Program-made: the position numbers and the translations under genes
Assembly (NCBI GenBank): GCA_965116195.1
Contig: OZ220491.1
Span: forward strand, 3,162,001-3,226,000
Direction: 5' to 3'
Source: Aldehydirespirator sp965116195
GTDB lineage: Bacteria; Actinomycetota; Acidimicrobiia; Acidimicrobiales; Aldehydirespiratoraceae
Length of the DNA: 64,000 nt
In this document: positions 18,164 through 26,992 of the stretch, one piece after another
How positions within the stretch are numbered: the first letter of the stretch is position 1
How the letters are laid out: each line of letters begins with the position of its first letter
The notes under the pieces: generated by a model
What the model was told of the DNA's origin: nothing
Seen by the model: the letters and a program-made list of their open reading frames with translations, nothing else
Databases searched by the model: none

Positions 18164-21100
18164 TGTTGGCGAGTCTCCGCTTGTTTGGTGGTCGGGTGTT
18201 TCGGTGGTGTGGTTGGTGGTGCGGGTTGGTCGTGTTGTTTGTGGTGGCGTTGTTGGGGTCGGTTGTGGTGGTGAGCCCGGCCGGGTCTGCTGAGGTCGCT
18301 GTAGGTGCGGCGAACAAGGCCGAGGCTGATGTGTTGCCGGTGTTTTCGGCGTGTGTTGGTGAGGCGTTGGATGATCCGGGGTTCGCCGATGTTGAGGGTT
18401 TGGGTGCTGAGGACGCGATCAGGTGTTTGGCGTATTACGGTGTTGTGGTTGGTAAGTCGGCGGAGCGGTTTGATCCTTCTGGGTTGGTGACGCGTTCGCA
18501 GTTGGCGTTGATGTTGCACCGCGCGGCGAAGTTGGTCGGGTTGGATTTGCGCGGTGATGGTGCCGGCGGGTTTGGTGATGTTGGGGGTTTGGGTGAGGAG
18601 AGTCGTGGTGCTGTTGATGTGTTGACGCTGAACGGGATCATGTCTGGGGTGACAGATGATTTGTTTGCTCCGGATGTGCCCGCGACGCGTTTGGAGGTGG
18701 TGTCGGCGTTGGTGGCGTTGTTGCGTTTGGCGAGTCCGAGCCTGTTCAACAGCGACGGTAGTTTGAGGTTGGCCGCGTCGAGGGTGGATCACTTTGGTGA
18801 TGCTCGGGCGGAGTTGTCGGCTGGTGATGACGAGTTGGTGAGTATCGCGTTTGAGTTGGGGTTGACGACTGGCAGCGCTGGGGACCAGTCGGTGTTTGAT
18901 GCTGATGGTGTGTTGCCGCGTAAGCATGTGGCGTCGTTCGTGACGCGTATGTTGGCGCACACGAATGCGCGTCCGGTGGGGTTGACGGCGCAGGCTGACG
19001 GCAACACGGTGGTGGTGTCTGTGCGTGACAGTGTTTTCAGACCGGTACGCGGGAAGATTGTTGACGGTTTCTATGTGGCTACTGCTAAGGAGGACAAAGC
19101 GATTGACAATCTTGGTGAATGCGGCATACCTGTAAGAGCTGTGCGGGCTGACACAACGAAATGTCGGGTGGATGCGGGTGATCCTGTCACCGGCAACGAC
19201 GGCAACACCAAACTGAGTGTTACCAGCGTTTCTGATAGTGATGTGACGGTGTGGGTGTGGTCTGGTCAGGTTGGTGACACTTTCCACAAGGATGTGGATG
19301 CTTTCAGGCTGCGGTTGAGCAACGTGCCTGTCACCACCGCGACTGGTGATCGTGGCAGCGCTGACACTGCTGTTTTCCAACCCGTGACTGGCACCACTGC
19401 AACCACCACGACCACCACCTCTACTACCACTACCACCACAACGACTACTACTACTACAACAACGACAACGGTGCCGACTGATCCGCCTGCTAAACCCACC
19501 GGGTTGACTGCTACAGCAGGTCGGGGGTCGGTGACTCTGTCGTGGACTGATCCCGGTGACGCTTCGATTACCGTATATCAGTACGCCCAGAGAACTAATT
19601 CTCCTACCTGGACCACATGGACAGACATCTCTGGCTCAGATGCCACCACCATTACTCATACAGTGTCAAGTTTGACCAATGACACACAGTATCGCTTCAA
19701 AATACGAGCCAAGAACACTGCCGGCACCAGCCCCGAATCAGACGTGGCGAGCGCTACTCCCACAGCCACCGCACCTACGACGACGACTACTACTACTACT
19801 ACAACAACAACAACGACAACGGTGCCGACTGATCCGCCTGCTAAACCCACCGGGTTGACTGCTACAGCAGGTCGGGGGTCGGTGACTCTGTCGTGGACTG
19901 ATCCCGGTGACGCTTCGATTACCGTATATCAGTACGCCCAGAGAACTAATTCTCCTACCTGGACCACATGGACAGACATCTCTGGCTCAGATGCCACCAC
20001 CATTACTCATACAGTGTCGAGTTTGACCAATGACACACAGTATCGCTTCAAAATACGAGCCAAGAACACTGCCGGCACCAGCCCCGAATCAGACGTGGCG
20101 AGCGCTACTCCCACAGCCACCGCACCTACGACTACCACCACCACGACCACCACCACCACTACGACAACGACCACGACCACTACGACCACCACTACTACGA
20201 CAACGACCATGCCGAGTGGTGCGGCGGCGGAGTCGGTGAAGATATCTGCCACCAACGCAGCAGTTGAGAATACCAAGACAGCTGATAGTAATGGTGATAC
20301 GAAATATACGATGAAGTTTGGTGATTGGAGCAGGTTCAGGATTCAACTTCAGTATACTGACGAAGATGATAACAATAAGGTTAAGGATGCAGTGGTCGGC
20401 AAGGATGGTACCAATACCGTAAAATTGCATGTTGTTCAGAGCCGAAAAACTGGCACGGTATCTGCCATAAGAGATAGCGACGACTTGCCAGAATACAATG
20501 TAGCTCCGGATGCTAGATGTGGCGGCGCATTATGTCCCACTATCTCAACTTTTGCCATGGAGGTGGAGACCAATAGCCAAGGCAGGGCCAGTTTTGTTGT
20601 CGCAGCACCGAGCGATCCCAATCCCAGCACATCAGGTGATGACACATCAATAGTAGTGCGAGTCATTGAAGAAGATAACGGGCCGAGTGCGTCAGGCAAC
20701 ACGAACAGGAGATTGCATTACTTCTATATCCTCGTGTCTGAAGGTGAACGTATTACTTCAGGGAATGTACCTGCTTCTACAACTGTTCCTTCGGGTACTG
20801 CGGCTACCAGCTTCACGGTAACGTCTGAAGGCGCGAAATCAGACAAGACGTTTGCCGCTGACGGGACCACGTTTGTGGAGGCGGACTTCGGTAGTGAGGT
20901 GGTGCTGAAGGTCCAACTAAAAGCTGGTGGTTCCGATACCACTGTTGGTACTGACGGCTCAAATCCGGCGAATTTCATTGTTTGGCGCTATGATGTGTCA
21001 GGACATTTGAGCCGAGTCCACAGGAGTGGAGGCTTTATCCGTTTTGTCAGGGGAGGGTCTAATGTGGCACTGCCTGTATCTTTCGCTAATCCTGAAATAA

Positions 21101-21285
21101 CGGGTGCTGATGGTAGCTTTATTGTCAACATTGCCATGGATGACCCTGACACAGCAGCTACTGGCACGACGCGCAGCGTGGGGTTCGTGATATATGCGCA
21201 GAGTAACGCGCCCGGTTCTACGAGTTTCTACACAAGCACCGCCCTTTCAACCGGAATAGTGAGATTTAGCGAACCTTCCGGCTAG
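18163..21285 (+). CDS. Large secreted surface protein: SLH domains, Thr-rich linkers, fibronectin III modules
   Basis: From ATG 18163 this reads 1,040 residues: a signal peptide (hydrophobic core GLVVLFVVALLGSVVVV, cleavage after PAGSA), about three S-layer-homology repeats to about 18960 (one contains LVTRSQLALMLHRAAKL), then a Thr-only linker (19400-19470), a fibronectin III module, a second Thr linker, a second near-identical module, a third Thr linker (to about 20208) and a C-terminal region of two related beta-rich segments of unknown type. SLH domains normally bind cell-wall polymers, so this is a wall-anchored stalk or adhesin. The two FN3 copies are 351 bp apart with one base difference noticed. 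Translation may start at 18059 (see leader frame). Confidence 0.85.
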   Translation: MLASLRLFGGRVFRWCGWWCGLVVLFVVALLGSVVVVSPAGSAEVAVGAANKAEADVLPVFSACVGEALDDPGFADVEGLGAEDAIRCLAYYGVVVGKSAERFDPSGLVTRSQLALMLHRAAKLVGLDLRGDGAGGFGDVGGLGEESRGAVDVLTLNGIMSGVTDDLFAPDVPATRLEVVSALVALLRLASPSLFNSDGSLRLAASRVDHFGDARAELSAGDDELVSIAFELGLTTGSAGDQSVFDADGVLPRKHVASFVTRMLAHTNARPVGLTAQADGNTVVVSVRDSVFRPVRGKIVDGFYVATAKEDKAIDNLGECGIPVRAVRADTTKCRVDAGDPVTGNDGNTKLSVTSVSDSDVTVWVWSGQVGDTFHKDVDAFRLRLSNVPVTTATGDRGSADTAVFQPVTGTTATTTTTTSTTTTTTTTTTTTTTTTVPTDPPAKPTGLTATAGRGSVTLSWTDPGDASITVYQYAQRTNSPTWTTWTDISGSDATTITHTVSSLTNDTQYRFKIRAKNTAGTSPESDVASATPTATAPTTTTTTTTTTTTTTTVPTDPPAKPTGLTATAGRGSVTLSWTDPGDASITVYQYAQRTNSPTWTTWTDISGSDATTITHTVSSLTNDTQYRFKIRAKNTAGTSPESDVASATPTATAPTTTTTTTTTTTTTTTTTTTTTTTTTTTMPSGAAAESVKISATNAAVENTKTADSNGDTKYTMKFGDWSRFRIQLQYTDEDDNNKVKDAVVGKDGTNTVKLHVVQSRKTGTVSAIRDSDDLPEYNVAPDARCGGALCPTISTFAMEVETNSQGRASFVVAAPSDPNPSTSGDDTSIVVRVIEEDNGPSASGNTNRRLHYFYILVSEGERITSGNVPASTTVPSGTAATSFTVTSEGAKSDKTFAADGTTFVEADFGSEVVLKVQLKAGGSDTTVGTDGSNPANFIVWRYDVSGHLSRVHRSGGFIRFVRGGSNVALPVSFANPEITGADGSFIVNIAMDDPDTAATGTTRSVGFVIYAQSNAPGSTSFYTSTALSTGIVRFSEPSG
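19470..20171 (+). repeat. 351-bp in-frame tandem duplication (FN3 plus Thr linker)
   Basis: GTGCCGACTGATCCGCC at 19471 recurs at 19822, and the following 300 bases match with one difference noticed (CAAGTTT at 19664 versus CGAGTTT). The period is 117 codons. Confidence 0.93.
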
Positions 21286-21373
21286 CATCTCCAACTCAGA
21301 CGCACCACCAACCGAGTAAATCCCATGTCCGGCCCACAGCCAACGGACTGGTCCGGCGAGAGGAGGAACGCAG

Positions 21374-22066
21374 ATGCTGGGACTGACAGTTGATGAGGTG
21401 CTCACCACCACCAGGGCTGTTCGCAGACGCCTGGATTTCGACCGGCCGCTTGATCCGCAGCTGATAATCGATTGTCTCGAGGTGGCGCTGCAGGCTCCCA
21501 GCGGCTCGAATGCCCAGGGCTGGCACTGGGTGGTCGTGACGGACAGTACCAAGAAGCTGGCCTTGGCGGAGTTGTACCGCACGGCTTGGAATGCCTACAG
21601 GTCGGCACCTTACTTCGTTGGCAAGACCTACCACGGGGACGACCCCGCCGTGCAAGCTTCTTTTGAACGCACGGTGGCCTCGGCGCAGTACTTGGCCGAC
21701 AACCTTCAGCGGTCACCGGCGTTACTGATCCCCTGTGTGGCTGCACGCAACCCCGAGACCCCTGATGAGCGACCCTCATGGAGCGGTGCCGCCGGAACGC
21801 TCGGTTCTGTGATCCAGGCGGCCTGGAGTTTTATGCTTGCAGCCCGTGAGCGGGGCCTGGCGACCTGCTGGACAACGCTTCATCTGATGCACGAGGAGCA
21901 GGCAGCACAAATTCTGGATATTCCCTACGGTCAATATGTGCAGGTGGCGTTGATACCGGTCGCCCACAGCATCGGCACCAACTTCCAGCGCAGCTCACGC
22001 AAGCCGCTACAGGATGTGTTGCACTGGGAATGCTGGAACGGAAGCGCCCCGGCTTCGGAGCAATAG
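21374..22066 (+). CDS. Nitroreductase-family FMN oxidoreductase
   Basis: A 230-residue member of the nitroreductase fold: RAVRRRLDFDRPLDPQLI at the N-terminus, the FMN-contacting APSGSNAQGWHWVVV, a central helix with SVIQAAWSFMLAARERGLATCW and the IPYGQYVQVALIPVA end. It reduces nitro, quinone or enone substrates with NAD(P)H, or could serve F420 chemistry; the substrate cannot be read. A possible ribosome site AGGAGG lies near 21361. Its final codons and stop seed the 71-bp array. Confidence 0.87.
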   Translation: MLGLTVDEVLTTTRAVRRRLDFDRPLDPQLIIDCLEVALQAPSGSNAQGWHWVVVTDSTKKLALAELYRTAWNAYRSAPYFVGKTYHGDDPAVQASFERTVASAQYLADNLQRSPALLIPCVAARNPETPDERPSWSGAAGTLGSVIQAAWSFMLAARERGLATCWTTLHLMHEEQAAQILDIPYGQYVQVALIPVAHSIGTNFQRSSRKPLQDVLHWECWNGSAPASEQ

Positions 22067-22472
22067 TTGAAGAGGGGACACTGCTTGTGTTGGGAGGGTA
22101 GGAATGGTTGTGTCTCGGCTTGAGTCGGAGCAGGTGGTTGATGGGAGGATGCCGGTTGTGTTGGGAGGGTAGGAATGGTTGTGTCTCGGCTTGAGCGGGA
22201 GCAGGTAGTTGAAGAGGGTACACTGCTTGTGTTGGGAGGGTTGGAATGGTTGTGTCCCGGCTTGAGCGGGAGCAGGTAGTTGAAGAGGGGACACTGCTTG
22301 TGTTGGGAGGGTTGGAATGGTTGTGTCCCGGCTTGAGCGGGAGCAGATTGTCGAAGCGAAAATGTCGGCTGCGCCGGGAGTGCTGGAACGGGAGCGCCCC
22401 GTGCGCGCGGATCAAGACCAGTCGATGTTCTGCTAGAGGCTGGTGCTGACTGGCAGCGCCCTGAACCGCGGA
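22028..22472. repeat. 71-bp tandem array anchored on the nitroreductase stop
   Basis: TGTTGGGAGGGT recurs at 22088, 22159, 22230 and 22301 (exact 71-bp period). The unit also holds GCAGGTAGTTGAAGAGGG, matching the gene end GCAATAGTTGAAGAGGGG with its TAG stop. At 22380-22472, a GCGGATCAAGAC repeat carries the stop of the opposite desaturase gene. There is no other gene in the gap. Confidence 0.92.
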
Positions 22473-23450
22473 TCAAGACTGATCGGCAGCTTGCACAGAA
22501 TGAACAGGTTGCGCAGGTGGTAGAGGTTGCGCGGGGTGCGCAGGGTGGTCATAGGGTCGCAGCAGGAACCGCCTGGCCACTTCCAGGTAGCTGTGGTACA
22601 ACCCAGCGCCTGAAGCGGCCTCAGCGTACGCGTCCGTGCTCTCAGCGTGTGCCGGCAGCCGGTACCAGGCCACACCGGGAGCGGTGTGATGGACATGGTG
22701 CAGGTTGTTGTTCAGGTACAGCAGACCCATAAGCCATCCAGAGCGCACCACTGCCGAACGGGTGGTGCTGTCACCTGTCCAGCGGTGCTCGCAATATGAC
22801 CGCAGCAGCGTGAGCGAGTGGGACAGATACACCGCGCCGAGCACATACACCCACCAGGGCATTCCCACAACACCCACCACAAAGATGACCAAGACCGACG
22901 CTGCCGCAGCGTGGGCTGTCCACCACTTGGCCAGGGTGGTGTCGCCGCGGCGGATACTGCGGGTCTGGTGCATCAACAGCATGACCATGCTGCGAGGAGG
23001 GCCCAGCACCATCCGACCAAGCAGCGTGTGGTGGGCCAGGACGAACCAGCGCCGCAGTCGGCCCATCTGTTGCCATTGCCGAGCGGTCACGTAGAAACTC
23101 TCGGGGTCAGACGTCGGGTCGGTCAACTCCGGGCACTCGTGATGCAGCAGGTGATAGTGCCGGTAAACGTGATACGGCAGATGAAGTGACAACGGCAGCA
23201 CGCCCAACAGCGTGTTGAGTCGGCGGCTCCGGAAGGGATGGCCGTGGATGGTCTCGTGCTGAAGTGACCCGTGCCAGGCCACGACCATGCCGAGGCCAAC
23301 CACGGTCACAGGCCATGGCAGCACAGCATGCGTCAGCACCAGTGTCAGCCAGGCACCATGGACACCAGCAGCGACAGCAATCGTGCGCCATTCCACCCCG
23401 CCATCAGTCTGCTGCGCCTGCGTCAATCCCCTCACGGTCGTGCCACTCAC
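22473..23450 (-). CDS. Fatty-acid desaturase family protein
   Basis: Membrane di-iron desaturase with the three histidine boxes: HETIHGH, HYHLLHHE and NNLHHVHH. Hydrophobic segments lie before and between them (GAWLTLVLTHAVLPWPVTVVG, ASVLVIFVVGVVG and neighbours). It would introduce a double bond or hydroxyl into lipids or carotenoid-like molecules. The frame is open to 23741, but the upstream part is translation of a His/Pro/Arg/Gln-rich DNA repeat (about 23490-23585), so I place the start at GTG 23450; GTG 23435 is also possible. It is divergent from the XRE regulator. Confidence 0.82.
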   Translation of the reverse strand: MSGTTVRGLTQAQQTDGGVEWRTIAVAAGVHGAWLTLVLTHAVLPWPVTVVGLGMVVAWHGSLQHETIHGHPFRSRRLNTLLGVLPLSLHLPYHVYRHYHLLHHECPELTDPTSDPESFYVTARQWQQMGRLRRWFVLAHHTLLGRMVLGPPRSMVMLLMHQTRSIRRGDTTLAKWWTAHAAAASVLVIFVVGVVGMPWWVYVLGAVYLSHSLTLLRSYCEHRWTGDSTTRSAVVRSGWLMGLLYLNNNLHHVHHTAPGVAWYRLPAHAESTDAYAEAASGAGLYHSYLEVARRFLLRPYDHPAHPAQPLPPAQPVHSVQAADQS

Positions 23451-23758
23451 ACCCGTGACGACCGCAAGCCCACTGCTTTGATGCTTGTGTCGCTGGCGTG
23501 GTCTGTGTCGCGGGTGTGGCTGGTGTCGCGGGTGTGGCTGGTGTCGCTGGCATCGCAGGCGTGACTGGTGTTGTTGGTGTGACTGGCACCTGTGGTCGCC
23601 ATCGGTTCCCCCTGGTATCTGCTCGGTATGGTCGGCAGCGCTGCACGCGGCTAACCACCCAGAATGTCTTGTCCCAGAAGGTAGAGCGCACATGTGTTGA
23701 CAGGACCGATGGTATGCGCATAGTTTGTGGCATTTGAGCACACACCAACCAAAACGGT
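23451..23758. repeat. Short-period repeat and divergent intergenic region
   Basis: Units such as GTGTCGCGGGTGTGGCTG recur at about 23500-23580. The remainder (23600-23758) shows nothing I can name. Confidence 0.5.
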
Positions 23759-23787
23759 TTGCAAATACAACGGTCGTTGCGTATAGT
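23759..23787 (+). promoter_or_regulatory. Sigma-70-like promoter of the XRE regulator
   Basis: TTGCAA (23759-23764), a 17-base spacer and TATAGT (23782-23787). The expected transcription start, about 23794, lies only a few bases before GTG 23798, so the message would be leaderless or nearly so. Confidence 0.6.
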
Positions 23788-23797
23788 CAACAAGATC

Positions 23798-24646
23798 GTG
23801 GACTCATCCAAGCTGACTAGCAGGTTCCGTGAGCGTCTTGGTGAGTTGGTCACGCTCGCGGGGAAGTCGCGAACGGCTTTCGCTCACGCCGCCGGAATCG
23901 ACCGCTCGACCTTGTCGCAGTTGCTTTCTGCCCGCAATCGTCGTCTTCCGCGAGCAGAGACACTCGCGGCGATTGCCGAGGCGTCGGCTGTGTCGGTGGA
24001 CTGGCTTTTGGGTCTGTCACATGAAGGCCCATCTCGTGCCGACATCATGCACGAAGAGTTCTCGTTGAGTCTCAACGAACTGACGCCCCTTGATGAGACC
24101 TTCATCAACTGGCATGAAAGTGCGGCTGGATCGAAGATCCGCACGGTGCCCGCCTCGCTGCCTGACCTGCTCAAGACCGGAGAGGTGATACGTCACGAGG
24201 TGCAGCGCTACGCCACTGTCCGGCCAGAACAGAGAATCGAGACAGCCACGGCACCGCTGGCGATAGCCCGGGCTCCGGGAAGCGACTTCGAATGCTGCAA
24301 TTCGATCCAGGCTATTGAGGGCTTCGCGCGAGGCCATGACATCTGGGCCGCCCTGGAGCATCGACACCGAGTGGCGCAACTCGACCGGATGATTGAGCTC
24401 TGTGAGGAGCTTTATCCCACGTTTCGGTGGTTTCTATATGATGGTCGCCAACGTTTTGCCAGTCCGGTGACAGTGTTCGGCCTTGACCGTGCTCTGGTGT
24501 ATCTGGGGCAGATGTATCTGGTGCTCAACAATCGTGTCCACGTGACGACCTTCGTCAAGCACTTTGATGACCTGGTACGTGCCGCGATAGTGCAACCGCC
24601 TCACATTCCCCGGCTGTTGAGACGGCTTCGATCCGAGATCACTTGA
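23798..24646 (+). CDS. XRE-family helix-turn-helix regulator with a large C-terminal domain
   Basis: A 282-residue regulator. Residues 10-70 form an XRE helix-turn-helix: RFRERLGELVTLAGKSRTAF, AAGIDRSTLSQLLS, and LAAIAEASAVSVDWLLGL. The rest is an unassigned domain, possibly a ligand or stress sensor. I chose GTG 23798 because a good promoter occupies 23759-23787. The gene is divergent from the desaturase and may control it. Its last codons (ATCCGAGATCACTTGA) are repeated just downstream. Confidence 0.8.
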   Translation: MDSSKLTSRFRERLGELVTLAGKSRTAFAHAAGIDRSTLSQLLSARNRRLPRAETLAAIAEASAVSVDWLLGLSHEGPSRADIMHEEFSLSLNELTPLDETFINWHESAAGSKIRTVPASLPDLLKTGEVIRHEVQRYATVRPEQRIETATAPLAIARAPGSDFECCNSIQAIEGFARGHDIWAALEHRHRVAQLDRMIELCEELYPTFRWFLYDGRQRFASPVTVFGLDRALVYLGQMYLVLNNRVHVTTFVKHFDDLVRAAIVQPPHIPRLLRRLRSEIT

Positions 24647-24842
24647 ATCCGGGATCGCTTGAGTGCTGTGTTTGTTTGGATCTTGAGTGTTGTGTTAGTT
24701 TGGGGATATGGTCAAGGCGCAGGCCCGAGCCCAAAACGTTCACGTTGACGAGCGTCCATCTGTTCAGTTTGTCACGCACCGCAGGAACCAGTTTGTCCCG
24801 CAGCCTAGCGTTCTCATTGACGAGCGTCCATCTGTCCAGTGT
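24628..24842. repeat. Degenerate repeats after the XRE gene
   Basis: ATCCGAGATCACTTGA (gene end, with TGA) is followed by ATCCGGGATCGCTTGA, then by two TGAGTG(C/T)TGTGTTnGTTTGG units. Later, TTGACGAGCGTCCATCTGT occurs twice (about 24746 and 24818). No gene is present. Confidence 0.7.
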
Positions 24843-24894
24843 CTAGGATGCATCGCAAACCTGAACCACGATCCACGACGGGGGTAACAGACTC

Positions 24895-26460
24895 ATGAAC
24901 ATGTGCAAGAACAAGCGTTTCGGACTGTGGCGTGCATTGGCGGTAGTGGCTGGTTTGGTGCTCGTCGCTGCGGCTTGCGGTGGGGACGAAGATGATGGCG
25001 ACGGCTCGGTTTCTGCGGAAGACAACGCTGGTGCTGCCAGCAGCGACACCGACGAGTCGCCCTCCACCACAACACTGCCGACCCAGCCGATCCCAGACCA
25101 GGACATGCCAGAGGTGGAGATGCCTGCGGATGACGATCCGTCCGCAGAGATGCCTGATGACGACATGCCAGGCGAGGATGTGCCCGCGCCCGCGTCCGAT
25201 GATCCCGATGGTGACATGGCTCCAGATGATGACCCGGTTGATGAGCCGGTGGAGTTGACCGCAACCTGGCGGGGTGTGACTGCTGACACCATCACTGTCG
25301 GCGTGTCACTGATCGACCTCCAGTTGCTGCAGGACATGGGAATGACGCAGGCTGGTTGGGGTGATCAGGAAGGTGTCTTTGAGGCCATCCTGGACGACCT
25401 CAATGCCAATGGCGGCATCCACGGTCGCAAGTTGGTGGCTGTCTATGACTACTACAGTCCTGTCAGCGGTGATGATGCCACCCGTGCCTGTACCGCACTC
25501 ACCCAAGATCACGAGGTCTTTGCCGTGTTGGTCGGCTTTCTCGGGCCGCTGGCTGGAACTGCTGATCCCTGCATCGTGGGCACCAACGAGACCATCCTGG
25601 TTGGTGGCGAGCAGACCCCTGGCGAACTGGAGCAGGCCAAGGCTCCGTGGTTCAGTTTCTTTCCCAGCACCGAAGTGGGGACTGAGGTCTTGCTTGACCT
25701 GCTTATCGAGACTGGCCGCGCCGAGGACAAGAGGATATTCGTGGTGTCACATCAGTCTGCCCAGGGCGATGAGCCTAACGTGCTTGAAGCATTGAACGAA
25801 CGGAGCCTGGAAGTGGTCGGCACCGCGATCCTTGATGCCAATGACACAGATACAGTCCTTCAGTATGCGATCATGGAGAACATATCGGAGCGCATCCGCG
25901 CCGACGGTGCCAACGTTGTATTGATCAATGGCAACGCCTCAACCATAATCAGCGGATTGGGCCAGAGCGGTTTGATTGACTCTGTGGAAGTGTGGGCCAA
26001 CAGCACAATCAGTCTCAACAATCTGGGTGACACCATAGATCGTCAGTTGGCACGCGGTGCAGTCACTTCTGATGGCCCCACAGATGAGGAAAGATGGAAT
26101 GACCCCATGCTACAAGACTGCGTTGGGATTGTACGCGAAGCGATCCCCGAGGCTGACGTGCGTAATCCCGCGGAACTCGAACCAGATGACGAGAGTTGGT
26201 TCACCTCGGTGTGGGCGCATTGTGGGCACATACGTCTCTTTGAGCAGATCGCCAGGAACGCTGGTCCCGACCTGACACCGGATACCTTTGAGGCAGCCGC
26301 TCACAGCATGAATGACTTTGCCCTGCCGGGCGTGTACGCGAACTCGCTGTCGCCCACCAAGTTCGGAGCACAGGACCTGTTCCGGCTCTCGGAGTATGAC
26401 CCCGACAAGGGCGACGGCCAGACCGTGCCGCTCACGGATCTGATTGACATCTACCCATAG
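24895..26460 (+). CDS. Lipoprotein solute-binding protein, branched-chain amino-acid (Peripla_BP_6) type, copy 1
   Basis: A 521-residue lipoprotein. The signal peptide ends with lipobox VAAAC (cysteine at about residue 28). An acidic Asp/Met/Pro linker follows (to about residue 118), including a DDDMP-type repeat. The ligand domain begins TADTITVGVSLIDLQLLQDMG and has the family's DDLNANGGIHGRKLVAVYDYYS, ALTQDHEVFAVLVGFLGP and GTNETILVGGEQTP. Such proteins feed ABC importers for amino acids, amides or urea, but no permease or ATPase gene is nearby. It is about four-fifths identical to copy 2 by eye, including the sequences around both start codons. Confidence 0.88.
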   Translation: MNMCKNKRFGLWRALAVVAGLVLVAAACGGDEDDGDGSVSAEDNAGAASSDTDESPSTTTLPTQPIPDQDMPEVEMPADDDPSAEMPDDDMPGEDVPAPASDDPDGDMAPDDDPVDEPVELTATWRGVTADTITVGVSLIDLQLLQDMGMTQAGWGDQEGVFEAILDDLNANGGIHGRKLVAVYDYYSPVSGDDATRACTALTQDHEVFAVLVGFLGPLAGTADPCIVGTNETILVGGEQTPGELEQAKAPWFSFFPSTEVGTEVLLDLLIETGRAEDKRIFVVSHQSAQGDEPNVLEALNERSLEVVGTAILDANDTDTVLQYAIMENISERIRADGANVVLINGNASTIISGLGQSGLIDSVEVWANSTISLNNLGDTIDRQLARGAVTSDGPTDEERWNDPMLQDCVGIVREAIPEADVRNPAELEPDDESWFTSVWAHCGHIRLFEQIARNAGPDLTPDTFEAAAHSMNDFALPGVYANSLSPTKFGAQDLFRLSEYDPDKGDGQTVPLTDLIDIYP

Positions 26461-26992
26461 TCACGGCCGTCTCGGGGGAACTGACTGCCGTGTCAGGCAG
26501 GCCGGGGGTCGCCGCTGGGACAGGGACGCTGTTTTCTGGGCACTGACTGCCGTCGGTCCGTAATCAGGGTGCTCGTCACGGACTTGGTACGTCACTGATG
26601 TGATTGAGGTCATCCGTCGTGCTTTTGCGAGACGCGGTCAGGTGTTCTGGGGGGTGACGTGTGCCGAGGTGCGGTGGTAGGTCGCGAGCAGACATCAGAG
26701 CGTACTGTCCGCCGACACCGTGCGAAGGGTGCTCGCGGAAGTACCCGGAGATTGCCGCAGCGGTACTGTCCGCCGACACCGTGCGAAGGGTGACGTGTGC
26801 CGAGGTGCGGTGGTGGGTCGCGGGTGTCACCCTGTTGCTCCGTTTGGCATTCGTGGTGAAGCTGTATACGCTCATGCAACTTAATGGGAGCGGCTCGGAC
26901 AGGGTGTCAGTTGACGTGTCACTGGACATGTCACTGACTGCCCGAGATGTGTCGCTACACGGACCAGACTTCACAATGGGAGTAACAACATC
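26461..26992. repeat. Region between the two solute-binding protein genes
   Basis: No gene. GTACTGTCCGCCGACACCGT plus GCGAAGGGTG occurs at 26701 and 26762. GACGTGTGCCGAGGTGCGG occurs at 26656 and 26791, one copy on each side. The stretch at 26551-26620 resembles the 28581-28645 leader of the enoyl-CoA hydratase gene, a relic of the duplication that made copy 2. A weak promoter (TTGGCA 26844, TATACG 26865) may serve copy 2. Confidence 0.6.

Noticed and set aside
18139..19380. 413-codon minus-strand frame opposite the SLH protein
   Set aside because: His/Arg/Gln-rich shadow of the real plus-strand gene, with no domain features.
19266..20276. Poly-valine minus-strand frames
   Set aside because: They are antisense of the Thr-rich linkers of the surface protein.
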